A stretch of DNA of 64,000 nucleotides from Alteromonas stellipolaris. Its GTDB lineage: Bacteria > Pseudomonadota > Gammaproteobacteria > Enterobacterales > Alteromonadaceae. The notes beneath the pieces were generated by a model, which worked only from the letters and a program-made list of their open reading frames with translations, was not told the origin of the DNA and did not search any database. The translations under genes and the position numbers were made by a program. Location: assembly GCF_001562115.1 (NCBI RefSeq), contig NZ_CP013926.1, positions 806,001 to 870,000 of the forward strand. Reading direction: 5' to 3'. Shown here in pieces: positions 9,265-18,297 of this stretch (position 1 is the first letter of the stretch; every line of letters starts with the position of its first letter).

Positions 9265-10131
9265 ATGCAAGCTAAGCACTTGGAATTAGAACAAGTAGGC
9301 ATCGATTTCCCTACACCGAAAGGCCCGTTTACGGCACTTACTGATGTAAACCTTAAAATTGCGAAAGGTGAGTTTGTCTCATTAATCGGTCACTCGGGCT
9401 GTGGTAAATCAACCGTTCTTAATATTGTGGCGGGTTTACACCAAGCCACCACGGGCGGTGTCATACTTGATGGTGCTGAAGTAAAAACACCAGGGCCAGA
9501 ACGGGCGGTTGTTTTTCAGAACCACTCATTATTGCCTTGGTTAAGCGTTTATAAAAACGTGGAATTAGCGGTAAAGCACACCATGCGTGGCAAGCCTAAG
9601 AAAGAAATGCGAGATTGGATAATGCACAATTTAGAGCTTGTGCATATGACCCACGCTCTTGATAAATTACCCAGTGAAATATCTGGGGGTATGAAGCAAC
9701 GTGTTGGTATTGCTCGCGCACTAGCGATGGAGCCAAAAGTCTTACTCATGGATGAGCCCTTTGGGGCACTAGACGCGTTAACGCGCGCGCACCTGCAAGA
9801 CTCTTTAATGGAAATTCATGCTGATTTAGGGAATACAGTGATTATGATCACCCACGATGTCGACGAAGCAGTGTTGCTTTCCGATAGAATCGTGATGATG
9901 AATAACGGCCCTGCAGCGACGATAGGCGAAATCCTTGATATTGAGCTGCCTAGACCACGAGACAGACTTAAGCTTGCTGACAACCCTCAGTACAACCACT
10001 ATCGACATGAAGTTCTGACCTTTTTGTATGATAAGCAAAAAAAAATTGAGCCGGTGTCTTCCCATATCAAATCTAATCAAGCTGGAGGTGGTTCTGCAAA
10101 AAAAGCAAACAGTAAATCCGACGCTGCTTGA
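9265..10131 (+). CDS. nrtC: Nitrate ABC transporter, ATP-binding protein
   Basis: Cytoplasmic ATPase that powers nitrate import. Visible motifs are Walker A GHSGCGKST (about 42-50), Q-loop FQNHSLLPW, signature SGGMKQR, Walker B VLLMDEP and the switch-histidine segment ITHDVDEA. It is a single 288-residue ATPase with a lysine/serine-rich tail and lacks the NrtA-like regulatory domain found in cyanobacterial NrtC, so NrtD would be an equally fair name. It begins 15 bp after nrtB behind AAGGAG and ends the transporter set. With no second ATPase in the operon, the pump presumably uses a homodimer. Confidence 0.93.
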   Translation: MQAKHLELEQVGIDFPTPKGPFTALTDVNLKIAKGEFVSLIGHSGCGKSTVLNIVAGLHQATTGGVILDGAEVKTPGPERAVVFQNHSLLPWLSVYKNVELAVKHTMRGKPKKEMRDWIMHNLELVHMTHALDKLPSEISGGMKQRVGIARALAMEPKVLLMDEPFGALDALTRAHLQDSLMEIHADLGNTVIMITHDVDEAVLLSDRIVMMNNGPAATIGEILDIELPRPRDRLKLADNPQYNHYRHEVLTFLYDKQKKIEPVSSHIKSNQAGGGSAKKANSKSDAA

Positions 10132-10141
10132 GTTAGGCGTT

Positions 10142-10231
10142 TAACGCTAATTTAAAGCGTTACAGCATAAGTCGCTAAAACTGATTTAAACCCTTAGGTG
10201 CTCATCCCATTTTTAACTGGGAGGGAGCCCC
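10142..10231 (+). promoter_or_regulatory. Two hairpins between nrtC and the porin gene
   Basis: TAACGCT/AGCGTTA forms a 7-bp stem at 10142-10162. GCTC-A-TCCCA pairs across an 8-base loop with TGGGA-G-GGAGC at about 10199-10228. Neither is followed by a T-run. They may set differential expression of porin and transporter within one transcript; no separate promoter was identified with confidence. Confidence 0.4.
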
Positions 10232-10300
10232 TTAACTAAAAATCGTCAATAAGAACGCTAACCAACAAACGTTAATATCGTTAATAACAAGGGAACGCAC

Positions 10301-11581
10301 ATGAATACGCAAGATATAAAACCATCAGCACAGCTAACAGAAGCACCGTCAAATAGATATAAACCGGCACAAAAGCGCTTCGCAAAAGCGGCACTCACAA
10401 GCGCCATGTTGGCATGTTTCAGTGCGCCATCGTTTGCCCAAAGTTGGCACGATGTATTAAGCGAAGCTTCTGCATGGGCAGACTTGAACTTACGTTATGA
10501 ATCAGTCGACCAAGACAATGCGCTTGATGACGCCAGCGCATTAACGCTTCGTACTCGCTTAGGTTTTAAATCGGGTACGTTAAATGGATTTTCTTTTACC
10601 GCAGAAGTGGAAGATAGCCGCATTGTTATGGGGCAAGGCGATTATACAGTAGGCCCTACAGGCTATAACGTTGGTGAGTATTCAGTGATTGCAGATCCTG
10701 AAACCACAGAAGTAGATCAAGCCTTCATTCAGTACAAGAATGAAAAGTTAACACTTAAAGGGGGCAGACAAGTGATTGCCCTCGACAATCACAGGTTCGT
10801 TGGACATGTGGGATGGCGCCAAGATAGGCAGACCTTCGATGGTGTTACTGCTACCTATGCGTTTAACGAGAAAGTGAATTTCTTTTATGGGTACCTTACA
10901 CAGCGAAATCGAATTTTTGCAGAAGCCGCTGATTTTGATTCAAAAGATCATTTGTTCAACGCGAGTTTCAAAACCGCGGTAGGAAAATTCACCGCTTATG
11001 GTTATTTATTAGAAATTGATAATGACACCGATAATGCGCTTGATACCTATGGTATTCGCTATAACGGCAGTATGAAAGGTGAGACAGTGAATTGGGCATA
11101 CGGCGCTGAATTTGCTACGCAAAGTAGTGAATCAGGCTCTGGTGAAACCGCTACCGACTATGATGCTAACTACATTAATGCAAACCTTGCAGCTACCTTT
11201 TCAGGCATTACCGCTAAGATTGATTATGAGTTGTTAGGTTCTGACGACGGTGCATATGGTTTTGCCACGCCACTGGCCACTCTGCATAAATTTAACGGTT
11301 GGACAGATCAATTCTTAGGTACACCTGCACAAGGTCTTCAAGATGTTACTTTCTCGCTATCCGGAAAATTAGCTGGTGGTAAATGGTTGTTGGCCTATCA
11401 CGATTTTAGTGCCGATGAAGCAACAGCCGAGGTGGATGATTTAGGTAGCGAAATTAACGTACAGTACGTAACTAAAGTGATGGATAAGGTCACTCTTGCG
11501 GTGAAGTATGGTAGCTACTCGGCTGGTGATATCAAAGTAGACGCCAATAAGTTATGGGTGTGGGCAAGTACACGTTTCTAA
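10301..11581 (+). CDS. Alginate-export-family outer-membrane porin
   Basis: Predicted outer-membrane beta-barrel of 426 residues. An unusually long N-terminal region precedes the hydrophobic signal segment (about 27-46, ending SFAQS). Alternating amphipathic strands follow and the chain ends in aromatic ...WVWASTRF, the usual terminal barrel residue. The segment VDQAFIQYKNEKLTLKGGRQVIALDNHRFVG resembles the alginate-export (AlgE-like) family. The same-strand position 169 bp after nrtC suggests that it admits nitrate or another nitrogen source across the outer membrane; this is inference. It ends before a strong terminator. An internal ATG at 10406 would give too short a signal. Confidence 0.8.
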   Translation: MNTQDIKPSAQLTEAPSNRYKPAQKRFAKAALTSAMLACFSAPSFAQSWHDVLSEASAWADLNLRYESVDQDNALDDASALTLRTRLGFKSGTLNGFSFTAEVEDSRIVMGQGDYTVGPTGYNVGEYSVIADPETTEVDQAFIQYKNEKLTLKGGRQVIALDNHRFVGHVGWRQDRQTFDGVTATYAFNEKVNFFYGYLTQRNRIFAEAADFDSKDHLFNASFKTAVGKFTAYGYLLEIDNDTDNALDTYGIRYNGSMKGETVNWAYGAEFATQSSESGSGETATDYDANYINANLAATFSGITAKIDYELLGSDDGAYGFATPLATLHKFNGWTDQFLGTPAQGLQDVTFSLSGKLAGGKWLLAYHDFSADEATAEVDDLGSEINVQYVTKVMDKVTLAVKYGSYSAGDIKVDANKLWVWASTRF

Positions 11582-11703
11582 ACGAGTTCGAAGGTTTTTT
11601 GATGACGGTTTTTTAAAAAGCGACATCAATCTTAAGCCATCAGCAGGGCCGACAAAACAAATTTATCAACAGACACACCAACAGGCCAATTTAAAAGACT
11701 TAT

Positions 11704-11743
11704 AAAAAAGGTGCTAGAGAACAGATTCTCTGGCACCTTTTTT
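11704..11743. terminator. Bidirectional intrinsic terminator after the porin
   Basis: A/T-flanked stem with AAAAAAGGTGC on one side and GCACCTTTTTT on the other, and inner AGAGAA/TTCTCT around a short loop. T-runs exist on both strands, so it can serve both the porin and the convergent HD gene. Confidence 0.9.
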
Positions 11744-11781
11744 GTTGCTTATGAGCGCGAAGGTCGGAGCGTTTAACCGCT

Positions 11782-12384
11782 TTAGCTTTTTGCTGGAAGC
11801 AGCCACTTGTTCTGTACCGCGGTATCTAATTGACGCGTTACGTAATCCCATAACTTAGGCGCACAATGCTTCAAGTGTAAGTTACGCTTTTCTATCTTAT
11901 CTCTGGTAACAGCATGTTTATTCCAACTACCACCTTGGTTTTGCATGTTTTGAAACACAGGAAGCACTCGGTCCATCGCCTTGGCAAACTCGGCATCAGG
12001 GGTCTTTGCTTCTTCAAACTCTACCCATAATGACAGTAATTCATCGGCAAAAGAACGGGGCAGTAAGCCAAAAATACGCTTTGCAGCATCGAGCTCTTTT
12101 TGTGCTTGCGCATCGTGTTCCGAGGCCTCGTTGAAAGCAAACAAATCGCCTGCATCAATTTCGACTACATCATGAATTAAAATCATACGAATAACCCGAG
12201 AGACATCAATAGGTTTCTCGGAATAATGTGCCAAGGTACTGGCCATAAGCGCAACGTGCCAACTGTGCTCGGCAGAATTTTCCTGACGATCGCCATCACA
12301 AGGCAAGGTTATTTGGCGCTTAACACTTTTTAGTTTGTCTAATTCGCAAATAAAGGCACTGAAATCTTCCGGTAAAAACGACAT
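11782..12384 (-). CDS. HD-domain phosphohydrolase (HDDC2/YfbR-like 5'-nucleotidase)
   Basis: Likely metal-dependent nucleotidase acting on (deoxy)nucleoside monophosphates in the cytoplasm. The 200-residue protein shows the HD metal-site pattern: H within AEHSWHVA (about residue 40), the HD pair in LIHDVVEIDAGD (about 74) and a later conserved aspartate in AKAMDRVLPVFQN. AGGAG lies 6 bp before the start, so the start is secure. The substrate is not readable from sequence. The gene is separated from dsbA by two hairpins and seems to be transcribed alone. Confidence 0.82.
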   Translation of the reverse strand: MSFLPEDFSAFICELDKLKSVKRQITLPCDGDRQENSAEHSWHVALMASTLAHYSEKPIDVSRVIRMILIHDVVEIDAGDLFAFNEASEHDAQAQKELDAAKRIFGLLPRSFADELLSLWVEFEEAKTPDAEFAKAMDRVLPVFQNMQNQGGSWNKHAVTRDKIEKRNLHLKHCAPKLWDYVTRQLDTAVQNKWLLPAKS

Positions 12385-12417
12385 GAATCGCTCCTGCTTT
12401 TTTACGTATTAAAAATG

Positions 12418-12491
12418 AAAATGGGCCTTAGCGATAACCGCTACGGCCCATTTAAGTCTGTACTGAAATAGGCATGTTGAAGCCTATTTCA
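12418..12491 (-). terminator. Tandem hairpins downstream of dsbA
   Basis: On the minus strand, a perfect 10-bp stem (12464-12473 with 12482-12491) is followed by a longer stem pairing AATGGGCC with GGCCCATT (12419-12452). After the second stem the minus strand reads into a T-rich tract. The pair most likely ends dsbA transcription. Confidence 0.7.
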
Positions 12492-12504
12492 ATAATTTTG
12501 GAAA

Positions 12505-13137
12505 TTACTTTTGCTCAGATAACCAAACAATCAAATCAGCAATATCGTCAAAGGTCATTTCAGCAGTAAACTTAGGCTGATATTTACCGTTAATGACGAA
12601 GCTTGGTACGCCTGAAAGGTAGTCTCGGTTCTTGTCGATAAGCTGCTGGTTCTTACGAATCATGTTGTTTACACCAAAGCTGGTGGCTAACTTATCAAAC
12701 TCAGCGCCATCAACACCGTTTACCACAAAAATGTTACGCAAATCTTTAAGGTTGGTAATGGTTGCGCGTTGCTTATGAATGTAGTTGAAGATAGCTGTAT
12801 TCATTGCATCTTCTTGTTTCATTGCACGGGCAATTAACATGGCATGCGTTGCGGCATCTTGAACGTCAGGGCCGGTAAAGCGCATAAAGTTAACATGCAC
12901 TTTCTCAAACTTAGTGTTCTCGCCTTTCTTCTCTTTAATTTGTTTTACGATTGGCTCAAATTGGAAGCAATGTGGGCACCAGAAAGAGAAGTATTCTGTG
13001 ATTACTGGCTTTTTAGTCGCTTCTTCATCTAATACCGTGTAGTGGGTACCTTCTTTCCATTTAGCTGTACCTTCTTGGGCACATGCGGTCAATGGCAAAA
13101 GCATTGCCATTACAAACAATACTGCAAACTTCTTCAT
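12505..13137 (-). CDS. dsbA: Thiol:disulfide interchange protein DsbA
   Basis: Periplasmic oxidase that introduces disulfide bonds into exported proteins. The active site C-P-H-C occurs in FSFWCPHCFQFEP, followed by a helical insert and the cis-proline region SGVPSFVINGKY. I place the start at ATG 13137 (MKKFAVLF), with AGGAT upstream, giving 210 residues; the longer reading frame has no ribosome site. The signal segment ends LTACAQ, which can be read either as a lipoprotein box (LTAC) or as a type-I cleavage site (ACA). E. coli has dsbA next to srkA; here btuB lies between them. Confidence 0.93.
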   Translation of the reverse strand: MKKFAVLFVMAMLLPLTACAQEGTAKWKEGTHYTVLDEEATKKPVITEYFSFWCPHCFQFEPIVKQIKEKKGENTKFEKVHVNFMRFTGPDVQDAATHAMLIARAMKQEDAMNTAIFNYIHKQRATITNLKDLRNIFVVNGVDGAEFDKLATSFGVNNMIRKNQQLIDKNRDYLSGVPSFVINGKYQPKFTAEMTFDDIADLIVWLSEQK

Positions 13138-13265
13138 GTAATTGAATCCTTTGATTTCAAATCTATCTATCAATGCTGAGGTTACCACAGGCTTTTATTG
13201 GGCACTAGTTTACGCGACAAGCGAGCGGAAAAATGCAACGAATGGATGATATCTGAGGGGGAAGT

Positions 13266-13292
13266 TTCGCTTCTTCGTAAAGAAGAAGCGAA
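13266..13292 (-). terminator. Hairpin downstream of btuB
   Basis: Perfect 11-bp inverted repeat, TTCGCTTCTTC (13266-13276) and GAAGAAGCGAA (13282-13292), with a five-base loop. It lies 43 bp past the btuB stop. It lacks a T-tract on the minus strand, so it may stabilise the 3' end rather than terminate. Confidence 0.5.
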
Positions 13293-13334
13293 TAAAGTGT
13301 CACTATTTGAGTCTAAAAAGTGACGGAATAGGTG

Positions 13335-15263
13335 TTACTGGTGGCTGTAGCTCACCGATAGCAATGCACGTCGTTCTTGTCCTGCATAGCCCACGATATC
13401 CTCGTAGTCAGTATCAAAAAGGTTATTCACTTTTAATGATAGCGCCCACTTTTCAGAAACTTGGTAGCCAAGGTTAACTGACGCTAGGGTATAAGCTGAC
13501 AGCCCCAAGGTCTCTGAACTAGCAGGGTAGGGGGGGAAGTAAGTATCGTAATGGGTTCCAGTGTAGGCCAGTTTTGCATAAAGGCTAAATTTCTCGGTAC
13601 CTAAATCAGACAATACCGATAATGCGCCTTGATGACGTGCACGGCGAAGCTCTGTGCTGGCAATTGCAAAACTGGTTTGGTCAGCTTCTAAATAACTATA
13701 AGACGCCGACACCTTCGCTAAATCGCTAAGCCAATTTACTTCAACGTCTGCGCCATCACGGCTACTTTCACCATCTACATTGGCAGCGGTGTACACGCCT
13801 TGGGTGGCGTCATAAGCGAAGCCATTAATTTCGTCTTCAAGTTGGGCACTATAAGCACTCACCTGTGCGGTCACCGAATTCCAATTCGCTTTTACGCCAA
13901 CTTCCCATTCTTCACTCTCTTCAGGGATTAAGTCGGGGTTGCCAATAAAGCTGTCGGGGAAAAAGCCAAATCGTTCAGTGAAGGTTGGGGTTTTAATCGC
14001 CTTGCCGTAGCTTGAAAATAGCGCATAGGTTTTTGATACTTGCCATGTTAGGCCCGCGCGATAACTAACGGCGTCATCAAATTCACTGTTGTTGTCGAAC
14101 CGTGCGCTCAACGTTGCGAAGACATTATCTACGATATCTCCAGTGGCCTCACCAAATAAGCTGGTCGTATTGTCGTGCTGCTTTTGATTCGGATCGCCAA
14201 ATACAATAGGGCCACGTTGTTCAAACAAACGTTGTAAGTATTCAGCACCACCCGCTACTTGCCAGTTATCAAAGTTGTAAAAACTTGTCCAATTTAGGGC
14301 TAAGCGCTCACCCGTGGTGCCACCTGCATCGGCACCTGATGTGGTATTGTCATTGTCGTCTTTTCGGTAATCGAAAGACACGGTAGACGCATAGGCCGAT
14401 GCATCTGGCGCGTAGCGCCAAGCTAGTTTAGTACTAAGTTGGCTACCATCAGTCACATTGTCGGCATCAGCTGGCAGGCCAGTCGTTACATAATCAGTAC
14501 CATCGTAATCATTTTCGTATTGGGTGCTGCGAAATTTAGCACTTAATGTGTGTGCATCAGCCAATGCGTAATCAACGTTGATGCCTGCGGTCATGTTGTC
14601 ATAACCGTCATCTTCATTACCCACCCGCGAAATGTTATCGCCATCTGTTTTTAGGTAACTGGCATAGGTGCGCACAGCCACATCGCCATTTTGGGTGGCG
14701 GCATTAATGCTGCCTTGGTAAGTACCTTGTGTGCCGATTCCAGCAGTTAAATTAACGCTAGGTTTTGCACTGGCTCCTTCACCGGCTTTGGTGGTGATAC
14801 TCAATACGCCACCAATTGCACCACTGCCCCATAAGGCACTTTGCGGGCCACGTAGTAGCTCTATACGTGCCACGTTCGCCGAGGTTAAGTGGGCCAAGTC
14901 TATCAAGCTTCCTTGGCCAATATCGTTAGACACTACGCCATCAATAAGCACGAGTAAGTGGTTACTTTCGCTGCCTCGAACACGAACTTCGGTAAGGCCG
15001 CCTGGGCTACCTGATTGGGAAAGGCTTACGCCAGGTAGGCCGCGAATTAAATCGGTAAGTTGTACTGCGCCTGAGGCTTGAATATCTTGCTCGGTTAATA
15101 CGCTTAACGATGCAGGCAGCTTAGCTATTTGTACAGGTAAACGGGTGCCAGTAACGGTGAGTGTTTCTATTGTTTCAGGAGTTTGCGCTAAAACAGGTGC
15201 AGAAAGCAGTGTAGCCACGGCAGCGTAAACTGCAGTGCAGGTAAAATGTGTTTGAAATTTCAT
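13335..15263 (-). CDS. btuB: TonB-dependent vitamin B12 receptor
   Basis: Outer-membrane receptor for cobalamin uptake, energised by TonB. A signal peptide ends near VLAQ (residue 26), and a TonB-box-like segment ETIETLTVTG follows. The plug domain contains IQASGAVQLTDLIRGLPGV and the barrel ends in an aromatic-rich strand. At 642 residues it matches the usual BtuB length (about 600-640). The assignment is strongly supported by the cobalamin riboswitch in its leader, which should repress the gene when adenosylcobalamin is abundant. It lies between dsbA and srkA as a single-gene unit. Confidence 0.93.
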   Translation of the reverse strand: MKFQTHFTCTAVYAAVATLLSAPVLAQTPETIETLTVTGTRLPVQIAKLPASLSVLTEQDIQASGAVQLTDLIRGLPGVSLSQSGSPGGLTEVRVRGSESNHLLVLIDGVVSNDIGQGSLIDLAHLTSANVARIELLRGPQSALWGSGAIGGVLSITTKAGEGASAKPSVNLTAGIGTQGTYQGSINAATQNGDVAVRTYASYLKTDGDNISRVGNEDDGYDNMTAGINVDYALADAHTLSAKFRSTQYENDYDGTDYVTTGLPADADNVTDGSQLSTKLAWRYAPDASAYASTVSFDYRKDDNDNTTSGADAGGTTGERLALNWTSFYNFDNWQVAGGAEYLQRLFEQRGPIVFGDPNQKQHDNTTSLFGEATGDIVDNVFATLSARFDNNSEFDDAVSYRAGLTWQVSKTYALFSSYGKAIKTPTFTERFGFFPDSFIGNPDLIPEESEEWEVGVKANWNSVTAQVSAYSAQLEDEINGFAYDATQGVYTAANVDGESSRDGADVEVNWLSDLAKVSASYSYLEADQTSFAIASTELRRARHQGALSVLSDLGTEKFSLYAKLAYTGTHYDTYFPPYPASSETLGLSAYTLASVNLGYQVSEKWALSLKVNNLFDTDYEDIVGYAGQERRALLSVSYSHQ

Positions 15264-15330
15264 TGTATTTCTCGCTATGTACTCCGCCCGAGTACAAGGG
15301 TGAATGTAAGCAGAATAACTGCCGTGAAGC

Positions 15331-15515
15331 TAGGCCGGTATCCGGGCTCACTCACCAATACTGTGTATGGTTTCTCTGCCTTCCCATGTCGCGCCATTAA
15401 TAGCGATGACACAGTGGCGTAATAAGGAGAATGTGTGTGTTCACACTGAGTTTACCGTTGCGGGGGCAGCATCAGATTTCACTGATTTCCCGTTTAACCC
15501 ATAGATGGGCACCTA
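15331..15515 (-). promoter_or_regulatory. Cobalamin riboswitch upstream of btuB
   Basis: Read on the minus strand, the leader contains the conserved cobalamin elements in order. These are GTGAAATCTGATGCTG, then CCCCCGCAACGGTAA, then the B12-box GCCACTGTG (15412-15420), then CATGGGAAGGCAGAG. The closing segment GAGCCCGGATACCGGCC lies at about 15332-15350. The switch ends about 70 bp before the btuB ATG. No clear terminator lies between, which suggests control of translation. Boundaries are approximate. Confidence 0.95.
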
Positions 15516-15575
15516 AGCGCGAAGGAGTATAGCTTAAGTGCCTAATAAATAGCGAGTGTGTTCAGGTTTTGCCAG

Positions 15576-16547
15576 CTAATACCCGAGTTTTAGAGGCGGT
15601 TCCTGCATGGCAGAAAGTTGTTCCTTTAACGCAAGAATTTGACCTTCCCAGTATTTATCGTCGGCAAACCATGGGAAGGCGCGAGGGAAGGCTGGATCTT
15701 CCCAGCGGCGAGACAGCCATGCCATATAGTGTACCATTCGCATGGCGCGTAGGGGTTCTATTAGCGCAAGCTGATTAGTATTAAATGGCTGGAATTCTTC
15801 ATAGGCTTCAATTAGCGTATCAAGTTGTAATAGTTGTTGCTGTCTGTCGCCACTTAACATCATCCATAAATCTTGGATAGCAGGGCCCATCCGACAATCA
15901 TCTAAATCAACAAAAGTAGGGCCATCACGCCATAGAATATTTCCTGGATGGCAATCGCCGTGCAATCGAATAACGTCGGTGGTTTTATAAGCCGAAGAAG
16001 CCGCGGTTATCACGGGGTTCAAAATAGCAAAAAATGCTGTTTTTAGATGATCGGGAAGCAAGGTGCTATTTTCTAAAACTTGTCTAGGTTCATCTAAATA
16101 GCTTTGCGTATCGATATCGGGGCGTTGTTTAAAGGTTTTCGCTTGAGATACGCGGTGAATACGGCCAATAAAGCGGCCCATCCATTCAAGCTGGTCTAAA
16201 TTATCGTTCTCAAACTGGCGCCCGCCTACCGAGGGGAAAACCGTAAAGCGATAATCGCCATGGTGGTGAAGGGTTTTTCCGTTTAGCGCTAAGGGCGCAA
16301 CAACCGGAATTTCGCTATTGGCAAGTTCTTGGGCAAAGTTATGTTCTTCCAAGATTTGCGCGTCTGTCCAACGGGCAGGGCGATAAAACTTAACCACGTA
16401 ACGTTTGTTATCATCGGCTTGAAATTGGTAAACCCGGTTCTCATAACTATTGAGAGCAAGTAAGCCGCTTTGAAGAAAAATGCCCTGAGTTTCCAGGGCA
16501 TCTAATATAGTGTCTGGATCTAATCCAGAAAACGAAAAGTCTTTCAT
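15576..16547 (-). CDS. srkA: Stress-response kinase SrkA (YihE/RdoA family)
   Basis: Serine/threonine kinase with an aminoglycoside-phosphotransferase-like fold; in E. coli it protects cells during envelope and oxidative stress. Kinase features are the VYQFQADDNKRYVVKFYRP lysine strand, the catalytic loop LHGDCHPGNILW and the metal-binding VDLDDC. Length 323 agrees with the family. Its ATG overlaps the stop of ccoG by 4 bp (ATGA), so translation is probably coupled to ccoG. Confidence 0.93.
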   Translation of the reverse strand: MKDFSFSGLDPDTILDALETQGIFLQSGLLALNSYENRVYQFQADDNKRYVVKFYRPARWTDAQILEEHNFAQELANSEIPVVAPLALNGKTLHHHGDYRFTVFPSVGGRQFENDNLDQLEWMGRFIGRIHRVSQAKTFKQRPDIDTQSYLDEPRQVLENSTLLPDHLKTAFFAILNPVITAASSAYKTTDVIRLHGDCHPGNILWRDGPTFVDLDDCRMGPAIQDLWMMLSGDRQQQLLQLDTLIEAYEEFQPFNTNQLALIEPLRAMRMVHYMAWLSRRWEDPAFPRAFPWFADDKYWEGQILALKEQLSAMQEPPLKLGY

Positions 16548-17977
16548 CGATAAAGGAATTTGGTTGGCTCATTAACCGTAACGTTTTCACCTGAATCGGT
16601 GGTAGTGGTAACGGTGAATTGAATGTCTGTTACCACATCTTCCAGATTATACGGGTCGGTTGCAACCGAAATCGGTGTGCTATAAACCTCACCACCTTGC
16701 ACAGTCACTTCTTTGTTGCCAATAAAGGTGTATTCAGGCAGCCCTTGTACCGAAATGGTATAGGTATGAGTTTGCTGAGATTTGTTCAATACTTTAACGG
16801 TATAAACGTTCTCAATTAACCCTTCATTTGTTTCACGATATAATGAGTTACGATCGCGAATAATATCAATTTCAAGAGGAACCCGGGTCACAATATCAGC
16901 AACCAATAACCCTGTCATGACAATAAGCACGATGAGGTAGCCAATCAGCTTAGGTCGCACGATGTGTGTTTTACCCCCCGCCAGCTCTTCTTCCGACGTG
17001 AAGCTTATAAGCCCTTTGGGATAACCCATTTTATCCATTACACCGTTACAGGCATCTACACACGCACCGCAGTTAATGCACTCATATTGCAAACCGTTTC
17101 GAATATCGATGCCGGTGGGGCAAACCTGCACACAGAGGTTACAGTCAATACAGTCGCCTAAGCCTTTTTCGTGTACCTGTTCATGGCTAAGTTTACGAGG
17201 GCGAGGGCCTCGCTGTTCGCCTCGTTTAGCATCGTAAGAGACAGTAAAGGTGTCTTTGTCGAACATGGCCGATTGGAAACGGGCATAAGGACAAATATGA
17301 GTACACATAATTTCTCGCATGTAACCCGCATTGGCATATGTACACACTGCAAAAAAGACCACAGAAAACGCGGCCCAGAAACCTGTATTAAAGGTGAAAA
17401 AGTCAATAAAGAGCGCGCCGATTGGGGTGAAATACCCCACAAAGGTGAGTGCGGTAAGTAGGGCAACCGCCACCCAAGCCGTATGTTTGAGGGTTTTGCG
17501 AATAAACTTATCCGCATCCATGTTTCGTGCGTCTAGCTTAATACGTTTATTTCTAGGGCCTTCTATCTTCTCTTCAAACCAAGTGTAGATATATACCCAA
17601 GTAGTTTGAGGGCACATGAAGCCGCACCACACCCTACCTGCAAAGGTCGTCACGAAAAACAGCGCGAATGCGCCCACGATGAAGATATAGGCAAGCAAGG
17701 TTAAATCTTGCGGCCATAACGTTAACCCAAAGATAGAAAAGCGCTGCTCTACAATATCGAGTAGCACTGCCTGCTGGCCATTAAATCTTATCCAAGGAAT
17801 AGCGGCGAAGATGGCGAGAAAAAACAAACCGAAAAAACGTCTGAATGTTTCAAGAGGGCCTTTAACCGCACGAACATAAATACGACTACGCGAGTCGTAT
17901 CGCTTCCCTTCAGTGGTTGATGCGGGTTTGTGCACCTTAACTGGAGTAACGTTTTTAACTGGAATTTGTTCGTTCAT
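16544..17977 (-). CDS. ccoG: Cytochrome c oxidase accessory protein CcoG (FixG/RdxA)
   Basis: Membrane iron-sulfur protein needed for copper delivery to the cbb3-type oxidase. About five membrane segments are visible, including FGLFFLAIFAAIPWI near residue 50. Two [4Fe-4S] ferredoxin motifs follow: CIDCNLCVQVCP and CINCGACVDACN. A C-terminal periplasmic Ig-like (FixG) domain completes it. Length 477 is normal. It is translationally coupled to srkA. The cbb3 genes themselves are not in the window. A weak FNR/Anr-like site lies 70 bp upstream. Confidence 0.94.
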   Translation of the reverse strand: MNEQIPVKNVTPVKVHKPASTTEGKRYDSRSRIYVRAVKGPLETFRRFFGLFFLAIFAAIPWIRFNGQQAVLLDIVEQRFSIFGLTLWPQDLTLLAYIFIVGAFALFFVTTFAGRVWCGFMCPQTTWVYIYTWFEEKIEGPRNKRIKLDARNMDADKFIRKTLKHTAWVAVALLTALTFVGYFTPIGALFIDFFTFNTGFWAAFSVVFFAVCTYANAGYMREIMCTHICPYARFQSAMFDKDTFTVSYDAKRGEQRGPRPRKLSHEQVHEKGLGDCIDCNLCVQVCPTGIDIRNGLQYECINCGACVDACNGVMDKMGYPKGLISFTSEEELAGGKTHIVRPKLIGYLIVLIVMTGLLVADIVTRVPLEIDIIRDRNSLYRETNEGLIENVYTVKVLNKSQQTHTYTISVQGLPEYTFIGNKEVTVQGGEVYSTPISVATDPYNLEDVVTDIQFTVTTTTDSGENVTVNEPTKFLYR

Positions 17978-18044
17978 TTTTTCAAAACCTTAGCCAACTT
18001 CTTGTATTGCGCGGCGCATTATAACAGCTGAAAATTCAGCGTGT

Positions 18045-18058
18045 TTAACATAGATCAA
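18045..18058 (-). promoter_or_regulatory. Possible FNR/Anr site upstream of ccoG (within 320-bp gap)
   Basis: On the minus strand the site reads TTGAT-CTAT-GTTAA: one half is perfect and the other matches 3 of 5 positions of TTGAT-N4-ATCAA. Oxygen control of cbb3 accessory genes is common. The rest of the 17978-18297 divergent region is AT-rich; I recognise no other element in it. Confidence 0.35.
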
Positions 18059-18297
18059 TGATAGGGCTAATGATCATCTTTATTTATCTTTCAGTCAATA
18101 CTGAAAGTTCAGAAATTATATTTTATCAATCTATCTTTACTTAATGCTAGTTGACTACTATGGCGATAATAGTTTTAATACCGAATGAAAATTATACAAG
18201 TAATTATCCTTTTGATTTTTTTGACGAAAATTTTTGTTGAAAATAACTAACGATAGCTGCGTTGTTTGAATTAAGTATAGTAGTGGAATAATTTTAA

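Noticed and set aside
17158..17588. Open frames on both strands inside ccoG
   Set aside because: Shadow frames; ccoG is clear over this span.
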